From Leptoclinus maculatus (lineage: Eukaryota; Chordata; Actinopteri; Perciformes; Stichaeidae), in the NCBI GenBank assembly GCA_032191485.1, contig JAVDOI010000007.1, positions 13,977,680 to 14,041,679 on the forward strand: a DNA stretch of 64,000 nt, given 5' to 3'. The position numbers and the translations under genes were made by a program. The notes beneath the pieces were generated by a model. It worked only from the letters and a program-made list of their open reading frames with translations, had not been told where the DNA came from and searched no databases. Shown here in pieces: positions 11,812-24,780 of this stretch. Positions within the stretch are counted from its first letter, which is position 1. Each line of letters opens with the position of its first letter.

Positions 11812-14800
11812 GGGTCAAGGTCTGTTGGAAATGCGGTCAAGCTTTCTTGTTTGAATAGGTTGTAGTGTGCATGTGCAAAGAGTGAATAGAACGGATTGTT
11901 TTTGGATGTCACAGCTGTTAGCAGCCGTCTGTCTTTACTTGCTCTGATCGTTTGTTGTTCTTATCGCGTGTCGACCCTTTTTAAAATTCCATACATTTTA
12001 AATCTCACATGAATGATTAAAAAAATAAATATTTGAATATAGCCATGAGTTTCTTTCTGCAAAATAAAAAAACCCAACATGTTTTCACTATACAGACAGC
12101 CAGAGTCATTTGCACTGGAGTGATCTCTTTGAAGATGCCACAGATTGATGTCTACGCTGTCAAAAATAAGAAAATATAGGAAAACATGTATCTCTACAGT
12201 TTGACAACCTGACAAAACTGTTGTGAGGGGACAGCTTTGCAGACTTTTTAAAAACTGAAATATTTAAAAATCTAAAATTCAAAACAGCCGTCAATTCGCA
12301 GCTTGGACTTTGCAGACTTGAGATAGGTCCGTATGTTGTTTTTTTCCGCGAGCCCTTCCTTTGTCACTGTGTACTGTGGCTTGACAGACAGAATATAGTG
12401 AGCAGAGTATGGTGCCTTTGAGATCTGCTGTCAAAGGACATCACAAAGGGCGGATGCTGCTTTCTACTGCCAGGCGCAGGCTGCAAACACCGGGCTGTGA
12501 AGCACACAGCCCAAAGAAGGCAAACCAAAAAACCTCACCAAGAACTAACACTGGGATTGAGATGACTTTTTTACGACATCTGTAAGTTTGATTTGAATCA
12601 AATTCTATTATTTCAAATAATGAACACGCAGTATGAAAATAACCATGCTGCAACCAGAGACTCTCTGGTCTTTGTTAGTATAACTGACTATTCTTTGGCT
12701 CTGAGCTCACACTGTGAATCACCAATAAAACAGACTTTTTAAACGTGGCAATAATGTCCACAGCAGCATTTGTAGCTGTATGCTGTTTTGTCCACCATAA
12801 ATTTCAGCACTTTCAAGCTAAGCACGTAGAAAGGACTCACCACACTTATTGTTGCGATGACCTGTATTACTGAGGGTCGTCCTTCTACCTGTGTAAACAA
12901 GACTGTTATTTATCGCTTCACGTTCTATCCTTCCTCTGTTCTAAGCCAATTAGGGCTCTTCCCCGCCACTCTCGACCCGACCCAAACTTGTCATAACCGC
13001 AGTAATGAGGCCCGTACGCCTCCCGCTCCCTTCCTCCCCATTTTCCATCTCATTAGCATTAATTTTCACCCTAATTGAGCTTAATAAGGAAATAATGTTT
13101 GACATTAAATCCTCGCGAACATGTGGCCAAGCTGATCGGCTGTGTCTGCTTGTTCTTCCACAGCAACTGTTTACTTTGTCGGGGGGTTTGTTTGCTTGTT
13201 TTGCCTTGCTTGTCGTTCCCGTAATAGCCTATTTAGAATTCTCAGCTCCGGTCCGTCTGGAGCTGACCCCTCGCCGTTGAAGTAAGACTGTGCTTTTCTG
13301 AAAGGTGCAAGATCCGAGATTGGGAGCATTGCGATTGCCTCTCAGCATGGCGACGGCAAACCGCGGGGAAAGCGCTGACAGAGCTAACGGTGTTTAGCTG
13401 AGGGGGGGAAACGGAGGGTGGGTTCTACGTTTGCGCGACAAAGCTAGCGATCGGGACGACGTCATCAGCTGGTACCGCTGAATGAGAGTCCACAATGTCG
13501 ATCAATCGTCATCAACATTACGTCAATTCGGACGGAGATGGAAATAAGGGAAACGGAGTGAAGCGTTGACATATAACATATGGAGCCACACTCAGAGAAG
13601 AGAAAGATGTTATCTATATCCAAAACAACACCTTCTGTTATACCTTAAAGCAGTGCCTCGAGCACAAACATGATGGTATTCCATCATCTCTCTTGATGGA
13701 TAATAGACTTGACATTTACTGACATTTCCTTTCAAATGTTACTTCAAAAACATCCTGGATTGGAGAATTATATCATGAACACCTTACATGTTTGTGTCTT
13801 GGTGGGACCAATTTTGAAACATGTCAACATCTCAGACTTAAATGCAAGGTTACCTTTGAAGCACTGATGTGTGATTGAGGAAAACAGTGCTGTATATGCA
13901 GACCTGCCAACTCTGACCTGACAATCTTTTTACCATTTTGGTGACGCGTCAGATGGGAATCTGTCGGCACAATGATTGACTGTACATAATTTGCGTACAT
14001 GCAGCAGTCCATCGCAATAAAAAACAAGGGATGAACTGATGTGAGAATTGTTGATACCAAAAACCTGATACTGTTAGTTTGTCTTTGTGTCTGTATTCGT
14101 CCATTTGTCTTTCTTCTGCCTAAACCATCTAAGGAACACTTAGGCGGAAGGTGGAAAGGTGAAATAGAAATACACAGGCTTTACTGATTTGGGAGCCTTC
14201 CTGCAGCAACTCCTAGGTCCACACACTTTGTATTGGTCGGCTGCAGAGAGTTTATTGGTAGAAGAACAAACAATGACCCCAGTCTAATGTCTCAATTGGC
14301 TCAGCTATATTTTTTTTATCCATTACATTGGTGAAAAAAAAGACAACTGTCCTCTTTTTTTGTGTAAAGTAACAATTGATACTAGTGTACTCTGATGTCA
14401 GCAGAAAAAAAACTACAAACACAACATTGACACGCTATTGTATGAATCACCCCAGAGACTGAACAAACCATTACAGTTGTGGCCAGAAAACTCAAACAAC
14501 TATTTTGTAGACACAAAAAAGAAAAGAGGAGTGTGAGGAACGGCAGAGTCAGACGATGAATGTCTGTTTGTTTTCACATGACAAGTGTGAGTCATGTGAT
14601 CCAATGTTAATCTACACATATGGAGTATAGCAGCTTTAACAGATACATTTAGCATTAAATCTAGGCATGGTCATATGAAAGTGAAAGACCCTGAGCATTT
14701 TCACTTTGTCTATAAAATGCCTTTGGAGTAATGGTGATTTTAATCAGAATATTTCATGTTTCATCCCTATACAAGCTATTAGCTACAGCAGGAAAGGAGA

Positions 14801-16507
14801 CACCCTTAACGAATGTGACTAGGACAGCCCGCGAGGACCACTGGGCACTATAAAAGTGATGCAGTCTCCATTGTGCACACGCCGTTAGACCATTGATAAA
14901 AAGGAAAGGCATTTGATAGGAGACCCTTGTTCTGAGTTATGACGGAGGGCACAGACTTGTTTTTATCTCCTTACGATAAGAGGACAGAGAGCAGGATATC
15001 GAGCAGGACTGGTTTGGGAAAAGGACAAAGAAGGGAGGAAGCAAAGCAGCACTTGTGTGAAAGTGCAAATGTACAGTATGTGGGAAGGGATTAAAACTAT
15101 CAGGTTGGAAATAAGGATCATTAGTGATTACATTCATGAAGCAAATTCACTCCGGGCCTTTCAAATAGCGGCAAATTAGAGTGGTATAATTTGTTTCTCA
15201 CAATAATGGAATTATTTAGCCACCTACTGAAGCCTTCAATTAAATCTCTGAAATTGTATGGTTAGACTATGGAGGCAAAATCACTTTTTTGTTTGGAAAG
15301 CAGACTCATTTCAATCTAGGGTTAGCAGGCAGAAACATAATCAAACTGAAATCCATGACTTATTCGTATTAGCTATTTCAAGTTATGTGCATAGTGAACT
15401 GTTGTTGGATGTCAATGTCTTTGCTACCTTTCTAACTGACAGTTTCAATAAAGTCTCTGTCTGTCGCATGAGACGTCTTTTCCATCATTCTTGTGTTTCG
15501 CACAATGAAATCAGCAGCAAAATGCTGGTACTGGAGAGCCATGATTCCAATAAATAACAGGCTCTAACACATTCTTCTATGTGAAACAAGAAGCAGCATC
15601 TGAGGCCAAGTGGGAGGGAGACAAATCTAAGCTGTGGATACAACTAAGTAAAGGTTGAATCAGCTGCTTGTGGAGAGTTAATGTACTTGGTAATAATAAA
15701 AATCTGCAGCTAGCTTCTGTAATAAAGCCTCTTTATCTTGCAATAAACTTGCTATGTATGTAGATATACAGCATATTGTGTTTTGATAACATTGTCCTTG
15801 AGGTGTCAGAAAGAATCCACCCAGCATCTTAAAACTGTAAAAGATCAATACAATAATATTCAGTTTTTGAATAAATCTACAATTCTGTTGTATCTGTGCA
15901 GGATCTTGTTTCAAGTTCTCCCGGTGTCTGTTTTTCCGTACTTCTGCCACTCTTTTTCTTCATTTATTCTCAGTCTCACTCCTCGCTTTTGATTGAGCTC
16001 AGTCATTGTGCCATTAAATATCCCAGTGCTGAGCTAAATTCTTTCCATACTGAACGCAGTAAAAATCTTTTTGTGGAAGGTCCCCAGACCCCCATGTTCT
16101 GCTCTTCTTCACTGTCCTCTTTCCCAATTCTCTTTGTCTTCCTCCCCAGAGTTTCATGTACCAACTTTTGTTCTAGCCAACAAAGACCCAAAAACTATAT
16201 TTCAATGAGCTTCTCGCTACACTTTGAGGCTATGAGAACAGATAAGTGTGGTTAATTTGAAGGTCTGTGCTTGCATTTCTGTCTATATGTGTCTCTATAA
16301 TATTTGTTTTGTAAATTATAGTAGAAATGCTGACAGTGAAAAAAGCATCTGCATGAAGTCTAAAATGAATATACTGCAAGTGCTTGAAAGAGGCACAATA
16401 TGAAATAACTGAATTCAGAAAGATCTGTTTTAAGATTATAAACAAGGTTATTTCCTTCTAAACGTTCTTGAATGAACCAACAAAGAACCACGTTATTGGT
16501 ATCTTAG

Positions 16508-16644
16508 CATTCAGAGCATTCCGATTGTCTCCACACGGCTCTATGATGAAGCTCAGATAGCAACTTCATTCTCTGCTCAGGTGGACATTACTGCACTTTA
16601 TTATTATTTATTAGTTATTTGCTGCTATATTAATGCTCTGAATG
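16508..16644. repeat. Short stem-type element (MITE-like)
   Basis: CATTCAGAGCATT (16508-16520) is exactly inverted as AATGCTCTGAATG (16632-16644), enclosing 111 bp. The right end plus about 20 bases inward recurs at 28250-28284 with one mismatch, so this is a dispersed family and not a chance hairpin. Confidence 0.6.
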
Positions 16645-17734
16645 TCATACGGAGAAGCTGCTGTTGTTTTTGGAACAACACACTCTAATTCAATAACTTC
16701 ATTGTGATAAAGGAACGTAAATGTCGAGACTTAGAATTACCAAGTTCAGCTCATACTCGTGGCTCAAACCCGGCTCTTTGCAGTACTGTAAGGGTTAATG
16801 TGGCATGTAAACCTGATACTCCTTTTACATTTGCCTCCTAACACGTGTGTAAACCCAGATCTACGACTGCTGGGGATCAGTGAAGTTTGCAGGCGGTTTA
16901 CGGGGCCGGAAATCAGTTTTATAAGCACTGTGTGGTGCACAACGGGCGGTAAGAAACACTGCTTATATCACTGGGTCATCATTCCTTTCCAAATTCAGAG
17001 TAACGTATTATTCATTTATAAAGGACGACTGCTGATGTCTGTTTAACCACATTATTCATGAGAGACAGGGATGCTCAGTTACTGGGTGTCAAAGGTGCTT
17101 GTAAACAACCTGAATCAGAGCGTCACCACTGACAGCCAATGTCCTGTTCACACCATGCATGTAATACTAAGCAATGACACCAGAGCAGGGAAAGACTAAA
17201 TACATTTGGCGAATGTGTGTTTTTCGCCTCTCAGCCTTCCTCTCTGTTGGTCGCATGCCTGCTCTCCTCTCACATCTTTACTGAGTGAATTATACTTACG
17301 TCTGGTCTGAGAAAACAGGATAAGATCAATTGAGTGACTGTAAACGTAGATTTTCTCTGCCCCTTCCTCCCTTTCTGTTACAGGGGAAATGGTTTTGTCA
17401 GGCAGACAACCCTGAGGGCATCAAAACCCAGCAAGCACCTCAAACAGGCGCTAATTTGTTTTGATCAAAACTCTAACTGTTCTTGTTTTCCATCGGCCAG
17501 TCTGCTATACATATGCTCAAAGTGAATGTAGTTTGAACTACAGTTTCCCATGAATAACTGGACGGAGTTGTAAAATAAATAATCAGTCATCAAAATAGGA
17601 ACTACATGAACACAGAGACAAGGAAACAATAAAAGTGTCAGAGAAACAGTGGCCAGGTGGACAGAAAGGAGAAGAAAAGAGCGTCTACACAAACACAAAA
17701 AGCACCGTATCTTTTAGAAAGAATGCACACAGAC

Positions 17735-17887
17735 CTGGTAGAAGTCAATGACTTCCCGGTCCAGTGAGCGGCTGACTGACACTTCTCCTGTGTCTATGTC
17801 AATGGTGAAGAGACCTTTGGGATCCTGGTCAGCACCGGGGCCTGTCAGACGGAAGATATGGTTCCCCAACCTCTCTGTTGAAATCAC
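17735..17887 (-). CDS. cdh13: cdh13-like exon C: core of cadherin repeat EC1
   Basis: A 153-nt exon (51 codons, phase 0/0). The acceptor is CTGCAG immediately right of 17887; the donor is CAG|GTCTGT with GT at 17734-17733. The product runs VISTERLGNHIFRLTGPGAD, then QDPKGLFTIDIDTGEVSVSR and SLDREVIDFYQ. RLTGPGADQDPKG-F-ID--TG is the classic EC1 strand pattern, and LDRE carries the calcium-coordinating Glu. It joins exon B as ...RKIGK-VISTERLG. The DxNDN linker would be in the next exon, which I did not find in 1-17734. The acceptor's pyrimidine tract is largely a TG repeat (17894-17912 on the plus strand, CA), and the donor has a weak +3 base; both could make inclusion variable. Confidence 0.9.
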
Positions 17888-17893
17888 CTGCAG

Positions 17894-17912
17894 ACACACA
17901 CACACACACACA
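17894..17912. repeat. (CA)n tract at the exon C splice acceptor
   Basis: 19 bases of CA on the plus strand (TG on the gene strand), ending six bases before the CAG of the acceptor. It replaces a normal pyrimidine tract. Confidence 0.95.
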
Positions 17913-18786
17913 GACATCAACAACACGAACAATTGCAAGCTTTTCCCATTTCATTCTGAGTAAGCCTATTTCCCGATGGCAAAGAATTGCTGAATTACTG
18001 CTTCCATTTTCTATTTCTCTTCTCCTTTTTTTTTTTTTGAAGAAAAGCGCACTGGAAAACACTTATTATTAGAATTTGTTAATACACATTTCAGCAAAAG
18101 GAGCTTACTGTGCCTTGAATGGTGATGCAAATCCCTGATAGCTAGCAATTAAAAATGTATATCAGACAAGACTTTGATTTGATTTCATCAGTTGGCAAGA
18201 AAGTTAGCATCATTTCCCTGAGCATTGGAGGCCTGCTGCTACCACTTGTTAATGCATGGTAGGATTCCTTTCAGATAAGGAAAGTGGAACAGTTAAATAA
18301 ATATAAAAAGACATTCCTTAATAATTAAGTGTGAATGTTATGTAGATTCGCGTTTTCGGAAGATTCAGTACCAAAGGCTGTGAGATAGCCTTGTACGGTG
18401 GTGTTTTATTGTTTTTGAGTGCTGCCAAGTTAGTTGTCTGACGGTCCTATTCTCTCAGACAGGAGTGATCTGACACAGGGACCGTTTGGATCGATATATA
18501 CTCACATGAGACTGCCGTGGCCAGCAGCATCCACGGATAACCCATCAACAGGAACGGGCAGGTTAGAAAAAGAAACACAGAAAACAGCATGTTAGATTCA
18601 CATAGCACCCAAAAAAACAGCAATAACATAAGATGACCTCGTCGATCTTTGCAGATCCTGAGTTCAGGCTAGATGGAAGAGAGGGAAATATGATAAAATA
18701 CTAAACCAAAATTGCAAAAAAACTCATATGTAGACTGACATTACAAATTGTTGTACTTTATACGTAAGATATTCTTATACTTAGAG

Positions 18787-19090
18787 ACTGTTGATTAAGT
18801 GGTTCAGAACAACACAATGTGCATGCTTTAAAGAAATAGATTGCTTTTTTGGATATATATCTATCCGTCTAACTTTCTTTGCTGATAGTTGAATGAGGGC
18901 ATGTATACAACTCTTATGTCTGCACAGTAAATATGTAAGTGGAGCCACAGGACGGTTTACTCTGCTTAGCATAAAGATGAGAAAAAGGAGAAAACAGGTA
19001 CCCTGGTTCTGTTCAAAGGTAAAAAAAAAAAACCTGCCTAGCATCACCTTCAAAGCTCACTGACTACCATTTCATATTTTGTTTGTTTGA
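18787..19090 (+). repeat. Interspersed fish repeat (TTAGCATAAAGA type)
   Basis: Motifs in order are CTGCACAGTAAATATG, GGAGCCACAGGACGGTTTAC, GCTTAGCATAAAGATGAG, CTGTTCAAAGGTAA and CAAAGCTCACTGAC. A related copy with the same order lies at 43797-44460. The poly-A at 19021-19032 is internal. Confidence 0.6.
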
Positions 19091-20344
19091 TCCTTCCAGA
19101 AAGTGGAGGCAATGTGCTGGACCTGCTTCTCTACCTTTGACGAGGGCCAAGCTAAAGCTGTGTTCTGCTCTTCAAGCTAAGAGAGCTGGTTGCTGACTTC
19201 AGCGACACATTGTCTGTACAGGCATGACAGTGGTATCATTTGTCTCATCTTACTCTTGGCTTAACGAGTGAATAAATGTCAAAAGATTTCTTCAAGCTGG
19301 AAATAAAATCACAAGTTTCATTAGGATTATAACTGACAACATATTTTGAGCATGACGATCAGCCCGTACAGTGCACACCGAAGGTTTAAGTGCTGACTCT
19401 CAGTTGATGTGAACAGCCTCACGGTAAAGCTGAAAGTCAGCACTTTTCAAGTTTCCATCATTTCAACCACAACAAGGCGTCACTCTCGAAACACTTCCGT
19501 CTAAATACTAAAAGCAGCCAGTGTGTGCTGCACCCACACAAACCCACGCATGGTGGTGACCACTGTGACATCCTTCTGGGCCTCAGCACTGTCGCTGTGA
19601 GCAAACGGATGCAACCGGTTCCCCTGCACTGCGCCTCGTGATCAGACGGCTGCCACGAGGTCACCTTTAATGAGAGCACGCTTCCGCGGAGCGGCAGCTG
19701 AAATGACGGCCTTTCTACTCCCCACTTGAAAGAGCATGGGAGATGAGGCTGCAGCGTTGCAACCCCATGCCAGACGGAGCTCAGGCCCTTATAGCCTCTC
19801 CAAAGCTCTGTGCCATTTATCTTGCTGTCCCGCTTCATCTTTCCCCTCTGTTCCCTCTCACTCTTGTGCTCCTTGTTCCGCAGCTTGTTACTTTCTCCAT
19901 TATGTCCATCCTTGCTCTTCTGCTAAGCGTCCGTATCTCATTCGCCATTCATCGTTTTTCCACTTCTCTGTACTGTATCCTCTGGTGGTCACTCCCTCTG
20001 CTCTTTTTGTTTTTCGTACAAAACGATGAGAGCGAGAAATGTCAAAAGGGTAGCAAAAAGCAGTCATTTGTGTATGATTCTCATAAACTGGAAATATCCA
20101 TCTCTTCTGTCCTCTCTCGCTCTTGCTTCCCCTTTTTTACTTCTCCCCCCCCCCCCTCTCTGTCTTTCCCAGCCTTCTTCGTTTCCTTGTAATCTGAGAG
20201 AGTGTTAACAGCTATAATATCAAGCATACTTTATATTATTACTAGCTGTGTTAGAACCCCCTAATCATACAGTAAGTCTATATAGTTTCCACATCTTTCT
20301 AGCCATGTGAGGACATAAACATTCAAGTACAAAACCCAACTCTG

Positions 20345-20367
20345 CACACACACACACACACACACAC
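20345..20367. repeat. (CA)n microsatellite
   Basis: A 23-bp CA run; another of about 20 bp is at 20785-20804. Confidence 0.95.
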
Positions 20368-20504
20368 TTTCACAGGACACAGATTTTTCTGAGCAGTAAT
20401 CACAGTGGCAGCCAACGCCTACTAGGATTGACAAACTGGGTCAGATGAAGGAAAAATAACATGGATGAGGCGCAACATTAGTTGGATTCACGGATTGCTG
20501 CTGC

Positions 20505-20556
20505 TACAAACAAATTTCCCCCTGGGGATGAATACAGTTTACATCTATCTATCAAA
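20505..20556 (-). repeat. Repeat 3' tail with ATCT motif, inverse orientation
   Basis: AAATTTCCCCCTGGGGATGA then ATACAGTTTACATCTATCTA is the inverse of the motif next to the GATA array at 46563-46596 (TACTTTATTCATCCCCAGGG). Confidence 0.6.
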
Positions 20557-21426
20557 CTTGGATGGATGCGGGGGGGTGTGGGGGGGGGGCAAGAAGGGAT
20601 GTACAGGGGTGTGTGTGGATGCGGAATGAGAAAGTGAGAGAGGAGGGAGTAGAGAGTGCGAGAGAGGGAGCGATCGCTGATAAAGACAGTAACTTCAGCT
20701 GAAGAGTAACTGAAGTGTCAGGAGAAGTTTTGTGTTTAGGAGATGTCTCTGTGGGGGAGAAGTGTGATAATCTGCACAGCACTTACACACACACACACAC
20801 ACACAGACTCCGACTTGAGCGCATGCTGGAATAGAAACGTGCACCCAGTGGATTTGTCTCCGCTGAGTTCTGTGTGTGTGTGGGAGGACTGATGGGGGAA
20901 TCTCACCTCTTTCTATCAGCTCTCATTACCAGCCAAGCAGACATGAAAGACTGTGGTGCTCGTGATACTGCGGGAATGACAGGAGGTGTGGCGCAGCTCC
21001 GCAACACCAAACACCTCCGAGCACGCAGAGCGAATGAGCACCAAAACAATGCATCGGCACCTTTGTGTATGTGTGTATGCGTGTGTGTTTGTGTATGTTT
21101 AAGCTTGATAGCATCGCTTGCTGTTTGTGTTCCTGTCAGGTGTCACGAGGCCATAACAAACAAATACCTGTGGAGTAGCAACACAGATAAGTACAAGTAC
21201 GCACACACAGGCTTCTCAGAAAACTTGTTATGTAACTTTTAAAATCCACCCACGTGTTGTGTGTGCATGTGTGTTTGTGTCAAACAATCAAGAGAAAATA
21301 TGCTGTGCGAAAAAAAACACCATTTACACTAATTCGTTATAATACTAATTCTGTACAAACACACACACACACACACTCTCCCCATGTCCGTGTGTTTTTG
21401 AGGGAGAACGAGGGAGGATTTCAACT

Positions 21427-21561
<135 letters not shown>

Positions 21562-21684
21562 TCGAGAGAGAGAGAATGCTGTAGCATCCCTCAGTGGTGC
21601 TTCCGTTATCCCCATCAAGGTCATACAGCCAGCTGCGAATGACAATCACTGGCAATGAAAGGACTCCTGGGACCAGGCCAGGCC

Positions 21685-21685
<1 letters not shown>

Positions 21686-21722
<37 letters not shown>

Positions 21723-21725
21723 AGT

Positions 21726-21771
<46 letters not shown>
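21686..21771. repeat. (GT)n microsatellite interrupted by ACAGTAC
   Basis: Two TG runs (21686-21720 and 21728-21771) separated by ACAGTAC, 125 bp from the 131-bp TG run. Confidence 0.97.
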
Positions 21772-21772
<1 letters not shown>

Positions 21773-22250
21773 TGTACAAGCATGCCAGGCTTGGACCAGT
21801 GCTCTGCTTGATTGTGCCGCCACTCCAGCCTGCTAATAAGAGGGAAGAGGCAAGGTGGAAAGGCCTGGTGAAGACAGGGACGGGTAGAACTGAGTCCTCA
21901 GCACAGGAATGGGAAAGCAGTGGCGCTAATTAACTGGCTTTGATTGGTGAGCCTAATCATTATGCTGAGCCAATCGCAACAAGCCTGAGAGGGGCAACAA
22001 TCAAGAGGGACCCTTGTTGAAAAAAACAGAAAAAAACAGGAGTGTCATTAAGCGGCTGTGTTAAGAGGGTCAGCAGGGACTGTTGCTGTGGGAAATGCTG
22101 CTTTTGAAAAGAAGCTTTAATTCACACAATCCAACTTGTCCTTGCCTTCTGATGTGTGTCTTTTTTTGCTCGTCTTTGAAGGCAACAAACTGAACAATAT
22201 TCTAATTCACTATAAAAAAAGAATAACTTTGAAAAATTGCAGTACTTTAA

Positions 22251-22572
22251 AGTGGGCATATAATGCTCATTTTCAGGTTCATATTAATGATTTTACCTAA
22301 ATATTCATCTCATACCGTCTGTGGATATAGTCACCCTCCGGCTGAAACACTCCGTTTTAGCGCCCACCCGTCGCGAAATAGCCAAGTCTGCTTTGATTGG
22401 CTTGTGAGGAAAATGTGACGCACCTTTGCAAATGTAGATCTCAGATGGGACATGCATGCATGCATGTGACATGGGGAGACAAGTCTGAATGGCTTGTTGA
22501 CTCACATGTTTTCTGATCTTGGCGTTCCAAAAAAAAAAACTGACTGGGTTGTGGATCCATAATATGTCCCCT
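22251..22572. mobile_element. TTAA-flanked MITE
   Basis: A 322-bp element between two TTAA tetranucleotides (22247-22250, 22573-22576). The left end AGTGGGCATATAAT and the inverse of the right end AGGGGACATATTAT match at 11 of 14. TTAA duplication is typical of piggyBac-like and some other transposon groups; the superfamily here is inference. The interior is non-coding and includes CATGCATGCATGCATG near 22452. Confidence 0.7.
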
Positions 22573-24050
22573 TTAAAGTCTCAAAGATATCCACTTGTGC
22601 TCTTTGGTGACACCTATGGTGATAAGCAGTAATTGCAGGTGTGCTTTTCGCCAGTTGTGATTTTTCCCAGGAATGTCGCCGGTAACACTGATGAAAGCAA
22701 GGACTTTCATCAGTGGGCCACAGGCTCCATCACCATTATGTGACTTTGTGATAGTAACGTAACAGACATTTATTTAAATGAAAAGCTTTCAGATTACTAC
22801 TTTGAGGAATGTGAAAGTACATTTTAAAGACATTTTAGCTAAAAAAGGCACTTGTTAAAAATCACAGAAGACCACAAATCAAAATATAACAAAAAAAGGA
22901 CTTAGTGAAATAATCCAACGGAGAATAATTAGGATGAATGTAATGCCTTCAGCCATGGAGAAGGACTACGGTTGCCTGTTTTAGCTTCCTCTGGCAGCAG
23001 GATGAGCAATCACTCAGTCTTGCAAGGACATGTCTTGGGAAGTTCCTCCTCGACCATTTTCAGGCTTCCCGCATCAAAATGTGTTTGACATCTGTTCGAT
23101 GCATCTGGGGGTCCAGAATTTATGTCTATAGGGTTTTAACTCAACGCCGATGAACATCCGCCACAAACAGGCATGATTAACATGCTGAAAGACAGACAGT
23201 GAGAAAAAAGCCTGGAACAAGACAATTAAGAGAATCAATTAGACTAAATGACGAGGCCCCCAGGCTCCCCTGCTTTCTAATGTTGTGACATCTCACAACA
23301 CAAATCGCACACTTCCTGCTTGGAAGCTCAGATCCCCGGTACCGACTGGCCGTTTTAGTGAGAGGAGAAGCAAGAAAACGAGACAAAGATAGATAAAGTG
23401 GAGAGGAGAAAATGAAGAGATAGAGACACAGTTATAAGGGAAGAAAAAGAAAGTTGACAGACACCAGGTAGAGGGCAGCAAGACAGAGGAGAGAGACGGG
23501 ACGGACAGGCAGAGGAAATTAGAATGCACTCGGCATTGAAACCGTGGAACAAAGGAGCCCGACATGTCTATTCGCCTCACTATATTAGCTGGAGCTACAG
23601 CAAAACCTGGCCCTCATTCCTCTCAGCAACAGTACTTTATTGGAGCTGTCATGTCAAGTCAGACACGTTGTGATGACTTGTGAGCTGGTGAGGAAGGATA
23701 AACACAGGTTGAATAACTGACAGCTGCACTGCAGCGCGGAAAGTAAAGCTTGCTTTAGAGATTGTAGTGTTTGAGATTTCATGCTGATACATCTGAGACT
23801 TCCATTTGTTAGTTAATGGGGCTGCATGCGTGCGTCTTGTTTTTAAGTGTTTTTAGTGCATTTTCACATTTGCCTGTTTCAATTAGTGAATTTGAGTTCA
23901 TGTTTTGGGCTTTTTGGAATGAATTGAATGAATATTGAATGAATAATTGAATTAGCAAGCATCCAATAAAGACATGAAATCAGTTTGCATAGGCTACATG
24001 GCAGCTATGACCCCAGACTCATCCATCCATTCAGATTATACAATCTACTG

Positions 24051-24587
24051 CTGAGTCCGAAATCACTCACTACTAAATAGATGGTCCACTATATAGTGAG
24101 TTTGCCCTTTTGTAGCGCTGTCCGAATATATACTGAGAATTATTATACCCTATATAGTGGACTCAAAGCACAATGCGTCTTGAAAAGAAGTGTACAACCG
24201 AAAGTCACAAAGCAAGCACTATATCCCATCATGCATTGTGCTAACGGAAAAATGGCGAAAAGAGCAGCGCATCACAAAACAAATGTCCTTATTGCCCTCA
24301 CATTGACCATGGCAGCGCATACCGCTTTCCTCCTTCCGTTCTTAACTTTCACAATAAAAGCCCTAAACATATGCGCCGCATCACTGCTTACCAGGGGAAC
24401 CTGAATGCACTCAGAGCATTTCGCTGAGAGGAAATTTATTATGGATGGTTCGTCAGCAATGACGAAATTAACAGCGCAGAGGAAAGTGTCTAAGTGTTTC
24501 TTTTTCATTTTGCCGATGAGCTCATAGTCCTCTACATAGAACTCCCTAGAGAGACGGGAGTAGAGAATGAGTGCGTGATTAAGAATT
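24051..24587. mobile_element. MITE candidate with internal hairpin
   Basis: The left end contains AATCACTCACTACT and the inverse of the right end contains AATCACGCACTCAT (11 of 14). Near the left end GTCCACTATATAG (24084-24096) is exactly inverted at 24150-24162, forming a 13-bp stem. No clear target duplication was found, so the boundaries are approximate. Confidence 0.5.
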
Positions 24588-24711
24588 GATGATTGGTGGG
24601 TCAGCAGTCCATCACACGGCTAACACACATTGACAACCAAATATTCATACCTTTGGGGGGGATTAAGATCCGAAACAAAATGGTCCCAACCTGCATTTCT
24701 GTCGTGCGTTT

Positions 24712-24780
24712 ACTGGAGCACCCACGCAGACACGAGGAGAACATGCAAACCTCAGACAGAAAGGCCCCTGCAGGTTCTAA
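24712..24780 (-). repeat. Fragment of interspersed repeat (ACATGCAAACCTC type)
   Basis: CACCCACGCAGACACGAGGA then GAACATGCAAACCTCAGACA and GAAAGGCCCC is the inverse of a common fish repeat motif. It is only a short fragment. Confidence 0.5.

Larger units (their letters stand above)
1..17734 (-). other. Intron downstream of exon C (partial), no further coding exon seen
   Basis: About 17.7 kb with no recognisable cadherin exon; in particular no minus-strand DxNDN-type repeat boundary was seen in the open frames. It holds a hairpin at 994-1038, an interspersed repeat near 4090-4310, hAT-type elements at 8031-8857 and 10161-11704, a CpG-richer block at about 13100-13560, a short stem element at 16508-16644 and small GT tracts (for example 1629-1652). 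Apart from the transposase remnants at 10367-11316, I take the short ORFs here to be chance. Confidence 0.7.

Noticed and set aside
19743..20192. 149-codon plus-strand ORF
   Set aside because: Pyrimidine-rich intron sequence giving Ser/Leu/Pro-rich translation; no family pattern.
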